Of a stretch of 64,000 nt of DNA, positions 24,413-33,078 are shown in pieces. The position numbers were made by a program, and so were the translations under genes. The stretch is from Datura wrightii (taxonomy: Eukaryota; Streptophyta; Magnoliopsida; Solanales; Solanaceae): positions 124,969,501 to 125,033,500 of the forward strand of contig JASDFA010000010.1 of the NCBI GenBank assembly GCA_035772735.1, read 5' to 3'. Positions within the stretch are counted from its first letter, which is position 1. Every line of letters begins with the position of its first letter. The notes beneath the pieces were generated by a model. That model was given only the letters and a program-made list of their open reading frames with translations, was not told the origin of the DNA and ran no database searches.

Positions 24413-26743
24413 CTGGCAAGGGACAAAGAGCTGGTGGAATCTTACTTAGGGCCTGAACGTGAATTTCATAGTCAACGTAGAGAAGCTCTACAAAAGAAGC
24501 TGCAGTTGCTCAGACAATCTATTATGGAGCAACAAAATCCACCAGTTGTGCGGGCAGTGTTAGTGCCCGATGAAGCAGCAGCAAGGCCGGTTCGCGAGGT
24601 GGCAATCCCTCACGCCAACAATGTACATTCTAGTATCCTCAAACCAGAGCCTGGAGGGAGGTTTGAATTAAAGCAGAACATGGTGCAACTTTTGTACACA
24701 AGCGGGCAATTTACCGGTGTCCCTCATGAAGACCCACAACAACATCTCCAGAATTTTTTGGAGATAAGTGACACTTATATACCCGCTGGAGTGTCACCTG
24801 ATTATGTTCGGCTCACCTTATTTCCATTTTCCTTACTTGGTGAAGCCAAGAGGTGGTTAAAAGCGGAACCACCCAATTCTATATCAACATGGGATGATCT
24901 AGCACGGAAGTTTTTGATTAGATTTTTCCCCTCTGGTAAAACAGCCAGACTTAGAAGTCAAATTCTAAGTTTTAAACAGAGGGAGGGAGAAAATCTATAT
25001 CAAGCCTGGGAAAGATTTAAATCCATGTTGCGGGACTGTCCTCATCATCATCAGTCTAATGAGGTGTTGGGACACACATTTATTGAGGGTTTGGAACCCC
25101 ATACTAAAATTCTGTTAGATTCAGCAGCTGGAGGGCAAGCGCTGGAAAAGACCTATGAGGAGCTGTACACTTTGCTCAACCGAATTTCACAGGGAAATCC
25201 AGAATGGAATGCAGATTCATCAAGAGGTGGAGCAAGGAAAGCAGCAGGAGTGCTTGAAGTGGATGGATTTACAGCTATCGCTGCACAGATAGCTGCCTTG
25301 CAAAATCACTTCAGCAATATGAACTTGAACCAGCCTTCAGCTTCAGTCAATGCGGTCCAGCAGATGTGGTGTGAAGTGTGTGGTAGTAGTGAGCATTCAG
25401 TCGAGTGCTGTGGTGCAAATCCTGATTCTGTTAACTTTGTGGGCAATGCACAGAGAAATCAGCAGCAGTTTGGTAGTGGCTACAACTCAAATTGGAGGAA
25501 CCATCCGAATTTTTCGTGGGGTAGCAACAACCAACAAGGCCAAAGTTCTGGTCATGGTATGCATAGAAATCAAGGAGGGCAACAAAACTATCAAGCTCAA
25601 TTTAGAAATCACAATGCCCCTCCTCCACCACCATCACCTACCATTGAGGAGATGTTCAAAACCATAATCGCTAATCAGGCACAATTGCAGGCTGACTATG
25701 TTAAATTGGCAGCCGAGGTGAAGAATAATCAATTGGTGACCAAGGCTCTTGAATATCAGTTTGGGCAATTTGCTAGTGCCCAAAACACAAGACCCAGAGG
25801 AGGACTACCTAGCGACACAGATCCTAATCCGAAGCAGGTGAATGCGGTGACCACGAGGAGTGGTTTACAGTTGAAGGAGGTGGAACCGGAAAGACCGCCT
25901 CAAAAGTCAGGAGCAGCAGAAGTTGAGGAGGAACAAAGTTCTGATAGGGGGAAGACCAAACAAGCTGAACCAGAAAGACCTCCACCCCCGTTCCCTCAAC
26001 GACTCAAGAAACACAAGGAGGAGGCGTGTTTCAAGAAATTTATGGAGGTGCTTAAACAGGTACATGTTAATTTACCTCTTGTTGATGTCTTGCAGGGAGT
26101 GCCCAAATATGCAAAATATATTAAAGACATCGTGGCTAACAAAAGTCGCTTGACTGAGTATGCCACGGTAGCTTTGACGGAGGAATACACTTCCCGGATT
26201 CAAAACAGACTGCCCACGAAACTGAAAGACCCTGGAAGTTTTACTATCCAGCTGACTATTGGGCAGAGTATCCGAGCTCGTGGATTATGTGACTTGGGGG
26301 CGAGCATAAATCTGATGCCATCTTCGGTATTCAGAAAGTTAGGTCTGGGGAGTCCAAGACCTACAACCGTAATCTTGCAGCTAGCAGACAGATCCTTAGC
26401 TAGGCCGGATGGCATTGTTGAGGATGTGCTTGTGCAAGTGGGGTCCCTCATTTTTCCGGTCGATTTTATTGTTCTGGACTTTGAACCAGATGCTGAAGTC
26501 CCATTTATTTTGGGACGACCCTTTTTGGCAACCGAAAAGGCATTAATTGACGTAGCTGCGGGTCAACTTACAATGCGAGCACATGACAAGGTCGAAGTGT
26601 TTGATGTGTACAAAGCACCTAAGCTCCCAATGGTAAATGAGGAACTCTCGGTGATCAATGTGATTGATCATGGGAACGCTAATCGAATAAATGATTCCCG
26701 AGAGTTAATAGGAAGGCCACCTGATAAGGTTGAGAACTACTAG
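24413..26743 (+). CDS. Element C gag-protease polyprotein
   Basis: An uninterrupted frame runs from after a TGA at 24407 to TAG at 26741. The first in-frame ATG is at 24524. A CTG at 24413 opens LARDKELVESYLGPE and may replace an ancestral ATG, so the true start is uncertain. The gag capsid region is at about 24690-25200 (YTSGQFTGVPHEDP, RLTLFPFSLLGEAKRWL, FLIRFFPSGKTARLR, FIEGLEPHTKILLDSAAGG). A CX2CX4HX4C zinc knuckle is at 25370-25411. A Gln/Asn-rich linker and charged Pro-rich linker (about 25440-26010) follow. A retropepsin domain has DLGAS at 26291-26305 and ILGRPFL near 26500. It ends before any RT. It would encode particle protein plus protease. Open over about 770 codons, so relatively young or selected. 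Confidence 0.93.
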   Translation: MARDKELVESYLGPEREFHSQRREALQKKLQLLRQSIMEQQNPPVVRAVLVPDEAAARPVREVAIPHANNVHSSILKPEPGGRFELKQNMVQLLYTSGQFTGVPHEDPQQHLQNFLEISDTYIPAGVSPDYVRLTLFPFSLLGEAKRWLKAEPPNSISTWDDLARKFLIRFFPSGKTARLRSQILSFKQREGENLYQAWERFKSMLRDCPHHHQSNEVLGHTFIEGLEPHTKILLDSAAGGQALEKTYEELYTLLNRISQGNPEWNADSSRGGARKAAGVLEVDGFTAIAAQIAALQNHFSNMNLNQPSASVNAVQQMWCEVCGSSEHSVECCGANPDSVNFVGNAQRNQQQFGSGYNSNWRNHPNFSWGSNNQQGQSSGHGMHRNQGGQQNYQAQFRNHNAPPPPPSPTIEEMFKTIIANQAQLQADYVKLAAEVKNNQLVTKALEYQFGQFASAQNTRPRGGLPSDTDPNPKQVNAVTTRSGLQLKEVEPERPPQKSGAAEVEEEQSSDRGKTKQAEPERPPPPFPQRLKKHKEEACFKKFMEVLKQVHVNLPLVDVLQGVPKYAKYIKDIVANKSRLTEYATVALTEEYTSRIQNRLPTKLKDPGSFTIQLTIGQSIRARGLCDLGASINLMPSSVFRKLGLGSPRPTTVILQLADRSLARPDGIVEDVLVQVGSLIFPVDFIVLDFEPDAEVPFILGRPFLATEKALIDVAAGQLTMRAHDKVEVFDVYKAPKLPMVNEELSVINVIDHGNANRINDSRELIGRPPDKVENY

Positions 26744-26802
26744 GGGGAGGATAATGATCGTGAAAAATCGTCCATCACCCTAGTAGATAATTGATCATAA
26801 AG

Positions 26803-26852
26803 GACGTCGAGCCGCGACGGTAAACCAGGCGCTGCACGGGAGGCAACCCATG
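26803..26852 (+). other. Conserved two-hairpin motif 3' of gag-protease (element C)
   Basis: Sixty bases after the stop, CGTCG-AGCCG-CGACG forms a 5-base stem at 26805-26819. It is followed by TAAACCAGGCGCTGCA and a GGG-AGGCAA-CCC hairpin at 26838-26849. Element D has the same arrangement at 56973-57022, with compensating differences in the second stem. A long T/A-rich run follows at 26865-26945. The bases are conserved between unrelated interiors and no frame is maintained, so an RNA role is likely. Confidence 0.7.
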
Positions 26853-27130
26853 AAAAATATTTTATTTTTCTTCTTTTTGTACAGTGTAAATAATTTTTAT
26901 TTTTATTTTTATTTTTTTATTTTTATTTTTCTTTTCTTGATTAGGTTTAGATTTTTGTTTTAGTTAATATTTTTCATTTTAGTTAGGGAAATCTATTAAT
27001 CTAACCAAGTTTGTTTAGTGAGGTGATTTTCAGGTCTAACGGAGAAAAAATATACATGGAATCAGGAAGGAAAAGGCAAGGTATGAAAAAATAATTTAAT
27101 TGAAGAAACAGTGCATTGGCGCGTTGGCTC

Positions 27131-27280
27131 CGTGTCACGGAGGAAGGGCTCCGCGTTACCCTCCATGACACGTGAAGGTAAAATCCGAATTTTTAAAATT
27201 TCCAGTAAGCCAACGCGTTGGCTCCATGTCACGGAGGAGGGCCTCCGCGTTACCCTCCGTGACACGTTGCCTTATATTTG
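27131..27280 (+). promoter_or_regulatory. Internal promoter-like module in element C
   Basis: Two hairpins of the LTR promoter type sit inside the element. Arms 27131-27143 (CGTGTCACGGAGG) and 27160-27172 pair with one mismatch; arms 27225-27237 and 27254-27266 (CCTCCGTGACACG) also pair with one mismatch. CTCCGCGTT lies in both loops. TTATATTT follows at about 27271, seven bases after the second arm pair. The order hairpin, CGTTGC, AT-rich box repeats that of the LTR (23305-23335). It probably drives the downstream ORF; that is inference. Confidence 0.55.
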
Positions 27281-27465
27281 GTGCCGGGTCACACCGGGTT
27301 GCCGGGTGACCCGCGTGTTTTTCTTTAAATTAACCCCGATTTTTGCCCCTTTCTCCCCATTTCTTTTCCTCTCCGCGACCAAACACCCAAATCCCCCTGC
27401 CCAACCAATGTGCCACACTACTACGCAAAGAAATCGTCAAGTTTCTTCGGTTCTTCAACTCAAAG

Positions 27466-28168
27466 GTATGTTTTCCTCGTTTCTCTCAAATTTTTGGCGA
27501 TTTTAGTCGAATTTGGGCATGTGAGGTGAGATATATCACCCTAAGTAGAAATTTAACATGATGTTGAGTTATTTGTGATTGATATATGTTCGGATTGTTG
27601 TAATTAGCATTTGAACTTGTAGATTATCTAAATAATTTGAATTTGATTGTAAAATTGTATTCTAGGGCATGGGTTGTTGAAATTGAATTGGGTTATTTGA
27701 TAAGTTGATGAATTAGATGTCGGGGTGTGGTTGTAAATTGAGATAAGTCGTGTAAATATTGTTTGAATGTAAAAGATGATGAATTCTCGAATTGTTGGGG
27801 AAAATGCGAAAATTGTGCAAATTGGTTTGATTATTTGGATTCGATTGTATATAGAATGTTTTGTCTTTGTTTTTTTTATTTGTTGTTTTTGTTGCTAAGT
27901 GCGATGGTTGAATTTTTAGCGATAGTAGGATTGGGATTAGCTATATGAAGTCTGAGTAGTACGCTAACCGTTATGCTGTCGAAATTTTTTGTGAACGCAC
28001 TAAGCATAAACTGTATAGTTGTTGTCTTTGGTGTAAATAGAGTTATCCTTGCCGTAGTTCGTAAAAGTAGCTAAGGACTAAGTGTGGGGTAAATGTTGTG
28101 TAACCCGACCCTAGCCGAAGTTAACATGTATTTAGCTTGACATTGTGCTTGTTTATGTATATTGACAG
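27466..28168 (+). other. Predicted 703-base intron ahead of accessory ORF (element C)
   Basis: The donor AAAG|GTATG at 27465/27466 and the acceptor TTGACAG| ending at 28168 are good plant splice sites, and the stretch between is T-rich. The C/T-rich segment before it (27330-27465) looks like a 5' leader. An ATG at 27408, if spliced, joins the ATG at 28174 in frame and adds 20 residues plus two before it. A copy of the polypurine-like 13-mer TAAGTGTGGGGTA lies inside at 28079-28091. Confidence 0.5.
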
Positions 28169-28173
28169 GTACA

Positions 28174-29394
28174 ATGGCGAGTAGGCAGGATAAGGGCAAA
28201 GGTGCTTCTACTTCAGGCACCGGAAGAAAAAGAATGAGATTAGGCACCGCAGTCCCAGCTGCACCAGCTGTTCCGCGAGGCCAACACCGCCAATACGGAA
28301 CAAGGTGGGTAACCGAGGAAGGGAAGAAGTGGTATGCTAAGCATAAGGAAAGCAAATACTTCCCGGAGGAACATATTGCACGGGAACCACTAGCACAGGA
28401 GTTCCCTCGTATTGTGCAGAGGATTGAAGCAGCTGGGCTCAGCTTTATATTTCACGAGCCCAAGGAGTGCAACCTACATTTAGTCCGGGAGTTCTACGCA
28501 AATTGGAACCCGGCCATCAGAAGCCACACAATAAAAATCAGAGGGCAGATTGTCACTCTGGAACCCCAGCAATTTAATGCCATCGTTGGAGCGCGGGACA
28601 CAGACGCCCACGTTCTCCGCCAGCTAAACATCACCCCACCGTACTCCGACATCAGACGTACGTTGTGTGGGGCTCGATCCACAGCCCGATGGAGTAGACA
28701 TAAGGAGAGGGGTTACCACCAGACTCTGCCTTATTCGCAGATGAATAGGGAGGCCAGAATATAGCTGAAAATTGTATGTTCTTGCTTGATCCCAGGAGTT
28801 CACGTGACGGATGTGACCCGGGACCGTGTCTGCTTGGTGTATGCCCTTATGAAAGGGCTTGAGATTAATGTTGGGGCGGTCATTATATCCGCCATGAAGA
28901 GAGCCAAACTACACCAGGGCCACAGATACGGGTTCGGCGGACTCATCACCACCTTCCTCCGAGGCCTCGATGTCGAGGAAGAGGCTTTGGATTACATCCC
29001 GCAGTTGGAGCGGAGGGCCCTCGATGTGACAAAAACTAAGGCCCCCGACACCACACACGGGCTAGTGCTGACTTTGGGCGAGCGACATGCTCGTGACGAT
29101 CAGTACATGGCACGTATGTTCGGCATGCAGATGCTTCAGCTACGGATTGGTGGGAGACCAGCCACCGAGGAAGAGTTATGGCAGCTGGAGCTGGATTACC
29201 CATTCGGCGAGAACTCCAGAGCTTTATGCCAAGTGGGACCAGCCTTCGTTGAGCCTACTGATGACGATGTCCCTACTGACGAGGAGACACGTCGGGAGGA
29301 CTCCGATGTGGAGTCCGATGACGACGATGGAGCTGACTCAGACATGGGCGACGAGGCAGCAGCACCGGATGAAGAAGTCGAATATTTCAACTGA
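28174..29394 (+). CDS. Element C accessory ORF, putative plant transposon protein family, one in-frame stop
   Basis: From ATG 28174 (MASRQDKGKGASTSG) one frame runs to TGA at 29394, interrupted only by TAG at 28762-28764. The N-terminus is basic (GRKRMRLG), then WVTEEGKKWYAKHKESKYFPEE, LVREFYANWNP and IVTLEPQQFNAIVGA (given in pieces). After the stop come VTRDRVCLVYALMKGLEINVG and GFGGLITTFLRGLDVEEE. The C-terminus is strongly acidic (about 29250-29390, many D/E). The pattern recalls the plant 'putative transposon protein' domain found in Athila-related elements; that is recognition from memory, not a search. I see no signal peptide or membrane segment, so it is not an obvious envelope. Molecular function is unknown. 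The TAG is one transition from TGG. Confidence 0.7.
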
Positions 29395-31308
29395 GCAGGG
29401 AGTTCCACCACCCGAAATTTTGTGCTTTGTATTTTTGTGAACACTGGGGACAGTGTTTGATTTAAGTGTGGGGTAGGGAGTAGATAGGTGCTGGGACTTA
29501 GGCTCTAATCTACTGTATGCTTTTTCCTTGGTTTGTATGTATGTTTATGTTTCCCTGTTGTGAACTGATTTGTGTATAGCTGTATATTTTTTGTGGTTAA
29601 TGATGTGTGTTGTGAAAAGTTGTGGTTGCCAAGGTAAAAATTTTTTGTGAATGCTGTAAATATTTTGTAAATATTTTTGTATATCGAAATGATCGATATT
29701 TTTTTCAAAATTTTTGCGAAAATAGTTTGCACTTATCAAAATCTTTTGTAAATATTTTTCTATCGAAATGATCGATGTGTTGCAAAATTTTTCGGTTTTT
29801 ATTTTGGGTTTCTCGGAGTTTGTTTTCGGTTCTTTTACCGAGAATAGTCCCATTGAACTGATGTCATAGTTAGTGACCGTTCCCTATGATGGATGGATGA
29901 CGACCGTCTTAAGGGAAATGTAGTCGATAGGAGTAGGATTTTAATTTGTTTTCAGTTTTTCTTTGGTGGATTGCATCAATGAACCTGGAGTTGCTTTATG
30001 GTTGCAAAATTTCGTTGCGTGTTGTAACTGATGTTCAAAATGTGAAAGTGATTCATTTGAAAGCATGCAATTTTGTAAATATGTTGAGTTACCTAGGCTG
30101 TAGAATTCGATTCGGTATGATTGAGGCTTAATTTTTGAATTCATGCAATTGGCTAATTAAAGAGTTTGTGAATGCATCTTGAATCGAGCATGTGCATGAA
30201 GTGTGTGAAGTGAGGTATTGTTATTCCATGCTATTGTGAAGTGTCTAGAACTTGCCTGGTGTGTGTACGAAACAAAATGAAGGAGGTGTAGTGTTGGAAA
30301 GGATGTAGGCATTTCTTTGTTTTAACCGAGAGTTTCTATTTTTTCTTTCTTGTCATACTCTACCTTCTTATATGTTTGTATACCCTAGTCAGCCCGTTGA
30401 GCCTTTAGCCGTTTCTTTCTTTCTTTTGTCCAAAATTGTATAAACTAAGCTTTATTCCTTCTTTTCATTAGCCGTAAAGTCTATACAAAAATCTTAAGCG
30501 CTTAAGAAGAAAAGAAAATTCTTTTCCCAAAGTGTCAAAGAGTGAGAAGAGTGAAAAGAAAAAGAAAAGCAAAGTGAGGAAAGAAAAGATGAGGTTGAAG
30601 AGGCACTTGTTATAATTAAATGATATTGAGGGTACATGAAAACCCTTTGTTTTGTGTCAAGTGTGTTTGATGAAATGGGTTGTACAAAAGGAAACAAGCA
30701 TGAATGGGATGATGAAAAAGAGAAAAAGAAGAACAATATCCATGAGTCGATGGGAATGTGTTGAAAAGGCGCTTAAGGATGCTAGCGACTATTATTGGCT
30801 AATCCAATATATATACTAGTTCCATAGCTTCCATTACAAACCATTAAAGTCCTACGTGATCTTACATTGCATTTCTTTATATTAGTGGAGTAATACACTA
30901 AGGGCAAGCCTATGGGTCATGACATGATGCATGTGAATTCTTTTGGGAGAGAGAGTGAAATTAATTTCTACATGCCCCTACTTATATGTTTGTGTGTTGC
31001 ATGAACAAAAAGGGGAAGATTCTCTTGAGTTATGAGGGCACATGCTTGATGAAAGATTGATTTTCGTGTCGGATATCTTGACTAGCTGATTTGCATGAGT
31101 TTGCCGATATCGAGAGTCGATTCTTAAAGTCTAGGAAGTCTTGATGTATGAAAGGTCATTGCATTGTAAGACCATGCATGTTTTCTTGATGATTTGCAAA
31201 AATTGAATAATCGGTATGACCGTAGTGTAAATTGTCGCACCATAGTGACAAAGGTTGGGATGTAATTTGCATGAGTTGTGTATGTGTTGTTCGAGGACGA
31301 ACAAGGAT
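29395..31308 (+). other. Element C long 3' noncoding region with conserved blocks
   Basis: About 1.9 kb contains no credible ORF. Landmarks shared with element D in the same order are TCTAGAACTTGCCTGGT (30244-30260), an A/G-rich stretch (30500-30740), AAGGGCAAGCCTATGG (30900-30915) and GAGGGCACATG (31034-31044). An internal copy of the polypurine 13-mer TAAGTGTGGGGTA is at 29463-29475. Repeated ATCGAAATGATCGAT segments occur at 29684-29698 and 29763-29777. Confidence 0.75.
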
Positions 31309-31324
31309 TTAAGTGTGGGGTAAG
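31309..31324 (+). other. Element C polypurine tract
   Basis: TTAAGTGTGGGGTAAG directly precedes the 3' LTR. Its core TAAGTGTGGGGTA recurs at 28079 and 29463 within the same element. Confidence 0.8.
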
Positions 31325-32755
31325 TGATCTTGGGCAGATTTATATGCCCAAGTGATACTCAAACGTATCATTTTCGTCTTGTTTGTTGTGCAATGTGTAT
31401 ATATTCTCATGTAGTTGGTAATAAAATGTGAATTTATACTAACCAACATGATTAGCATTTGTTTTGCAGGTAAATATGATTTTTAGGAGCTAAAATGCGT
31501 GTTGGAACAATACCGGAGTTGGACTCGGATGCGAGCGTGGAAAAGACATTGGAATGCACAAAGTATAGGGGCTCCGCGATGGAGCCGTGCCACGCTACCA
31601 TCGCGGAGGCACACTGCCTGGAGAGGAAATTAAATGGCAAATTCCAGTGTGGCCTCGCGACAGCTCCGTGGCACAGAGATAGGCCTCCGCGTTGGCCTCC
31701 GTGCCACGTTGAGGCTAATTTACCGGACCCTGGATTTCCAGTGAAGGTCCGCGTCCACGCCGTGTCACAGAGGCAGTGCTCCGCGATGGCCTCCGTGACA
31801 CGTTGCTTGTTATTCTGGGAAAAATTTCCCACTAGTATAAATATCACACTTAGGTTTATTTTAATTAGTTCAGACTTGGTGGAGCTAGGACGTGGGTTAG
31901 AAGCAGTTGAGGGACAAAAAAGCTAAGGGATTTCTTCTCTTCCTTTCTTCTTTCTATCAATTGTATGCATGATTTACACTTGTTTTAGGATGATCAATCC
32001 ACAAATGAGTGGCTAATTCTCTTCCTTGCTGAGGTTATGAACATTTGTGATGAATTTTGATTATTAATTTTATGGTTTTCTTCTTCTTCTTCTATGTTGT
32101 TCTATTAATTCTTGTTTCTACTGCATTAGTGTGTGGCCGACATTAATGTACATTTAAAAATTCCAATTTCACTCGAGAGAGCAAGAAATTGGAAAGTTGT
32201 GAATTAATAGGGTATTGTTCTTAACTTGATTTGGGAAAATTGGGTTTTGATGTGCTTTCCTGATAGAAATATACTTGAAAGCCATATTAGTCAATTTAGG
32301 AACCGGAATTGTATTGCTAGGTCATAAATTGCATTTGATCACAGAAATGTAGAAGGATGGTTTATGATTCTAAAGTGAAATTAAATACGAGAGTTTTAAT
32401 TTCTAGGCTACTGTTCTTGGCTAGCAACATGAAGAAGAGATTAACCAAATTATTATTATAATCGAATTCATTACTTGTTCTTAACCTTGGCATGCTCATA
32501 TCCATAGTTTAAATTCACAGTAAATAATTGTTAATAGTTTTAGTATATATATATTTTATAAACAAAAACTTATTTAACTATTGGTTACGCTGTTGTTAGC
32601 ATAATTAGAAGTAAGATAAGAATATAGTGTACTTAGGCAATTTTACTTATCCTGAGTCTCCTTGGATCGATACTTGGCTTACTTAGCCACTTTATTACTT
32701 GTTTGACCACGTGCACTTGCGTGTCGGTTTTTACCCATAACAAACCTGCCGAACA
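31325..32755 (+). repeat. Element C 3' LTR
   Basis: This 1,431-base LTR matches 22840-24271 with about 28 differences by eye, mostly transitions. It has the same promoter: hairpin arms at 31572-31608, 31666-31708 and 31760-31805, and TATA box TATAAATA at 31836-31843. It ends GCCGAACA before the GTAGC duplication. Confidence 0.93.
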
Positions 32756-32760
32756 GTAGC

Positions 32761-32833
32761 TACATGGGAAGCCGAAGCAAATATGATGGCTAAATACCCC
32801 CATCTTTTCCTTCACGGCTCACTTTTAGCTTGA
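32761..32833 (+). pseudogene. B interior 1 chromodomain end (3' of element C)
   Basis: TACATGGGAAGCC continues the chromodomain interrupted at 22839, reading ATWEAEANMMAKYPHLF across the GTAGC target and ending TGA at 32831. This split places C inside the B coding sequence. The 3' noncoding tail (32834-33064) has no ORF. Confidence 0.88.
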
Positions 32834-33064
32834 GCTATTAGTTTCCTCCCTAGTACTCTATTCATTTTCATTTTCAGATCATGTGCCCCAGTTTCTTTCA
32901 TGTCAATGTATGTATTTTTGATTCATGAATCCAGTTTAGTCATGTAATTCAGTCTGGAGTCAGTCAATCCGTCAGTTTTTAGCTTTAAATGTTCTGTATT
33001 TGGTAAGACAGTTGCATTTCTTAGATTTTCAGTATGTTTATTCACATTCGAGGGTGAATGTTAC

Positions 33065-33078
33065 CAAGGGGGAGATAT
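33065..33078 (+). other. Polypurine tract before B LTR 2
   Basis: CAAGGGGGAGATAT-type tract directly left of LTR 2, as before LTR 3 at 40403-40416. Confidence 0.8.

Larger units (their letters stand above)
22835..32760 (+). mobile_element. Element C: gag-only Athila-like element (TR-GAG type) with accessory ORF, and target duplications
   Basis: The element spans 22840-32755 (9,916 bases) and is flanked by GTAGC at 22835-22839 and 32756-32760. LTRs of 1,432 and 1,431 bases differ at about 28 positions by eye (near 2%), so insertion is recent relative to its neighbours. The interior has an Asp-tRNA-type primer site, one long gag-protease frame, a two-hairpin motif, a promoter-like hairpin pair, an accessory ORF, conserved 3' blocks and a polypurine tract. 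No RT, RNase H or integrase is present, so it must depend on another element. Gag-bearing non-autonomous LTR elements are known in plants as TR-GAGs. The internal transcription unit is unusual. Confidence 0.92.

Noticed and set aside
28174..29394. Calling the accessory ORF of C an envelope gene
   Set aside because: No signal peptide or membrane helix is visible. The product is basic then acidic and looks nuclear or cytosolic.
29087..29440. Overlapping 117-codon + frame and 82-codon minus frame in the accessory ORF region
   Set aside because: They are alternate-frame shadows of the acidic C-terminal coding sequence.
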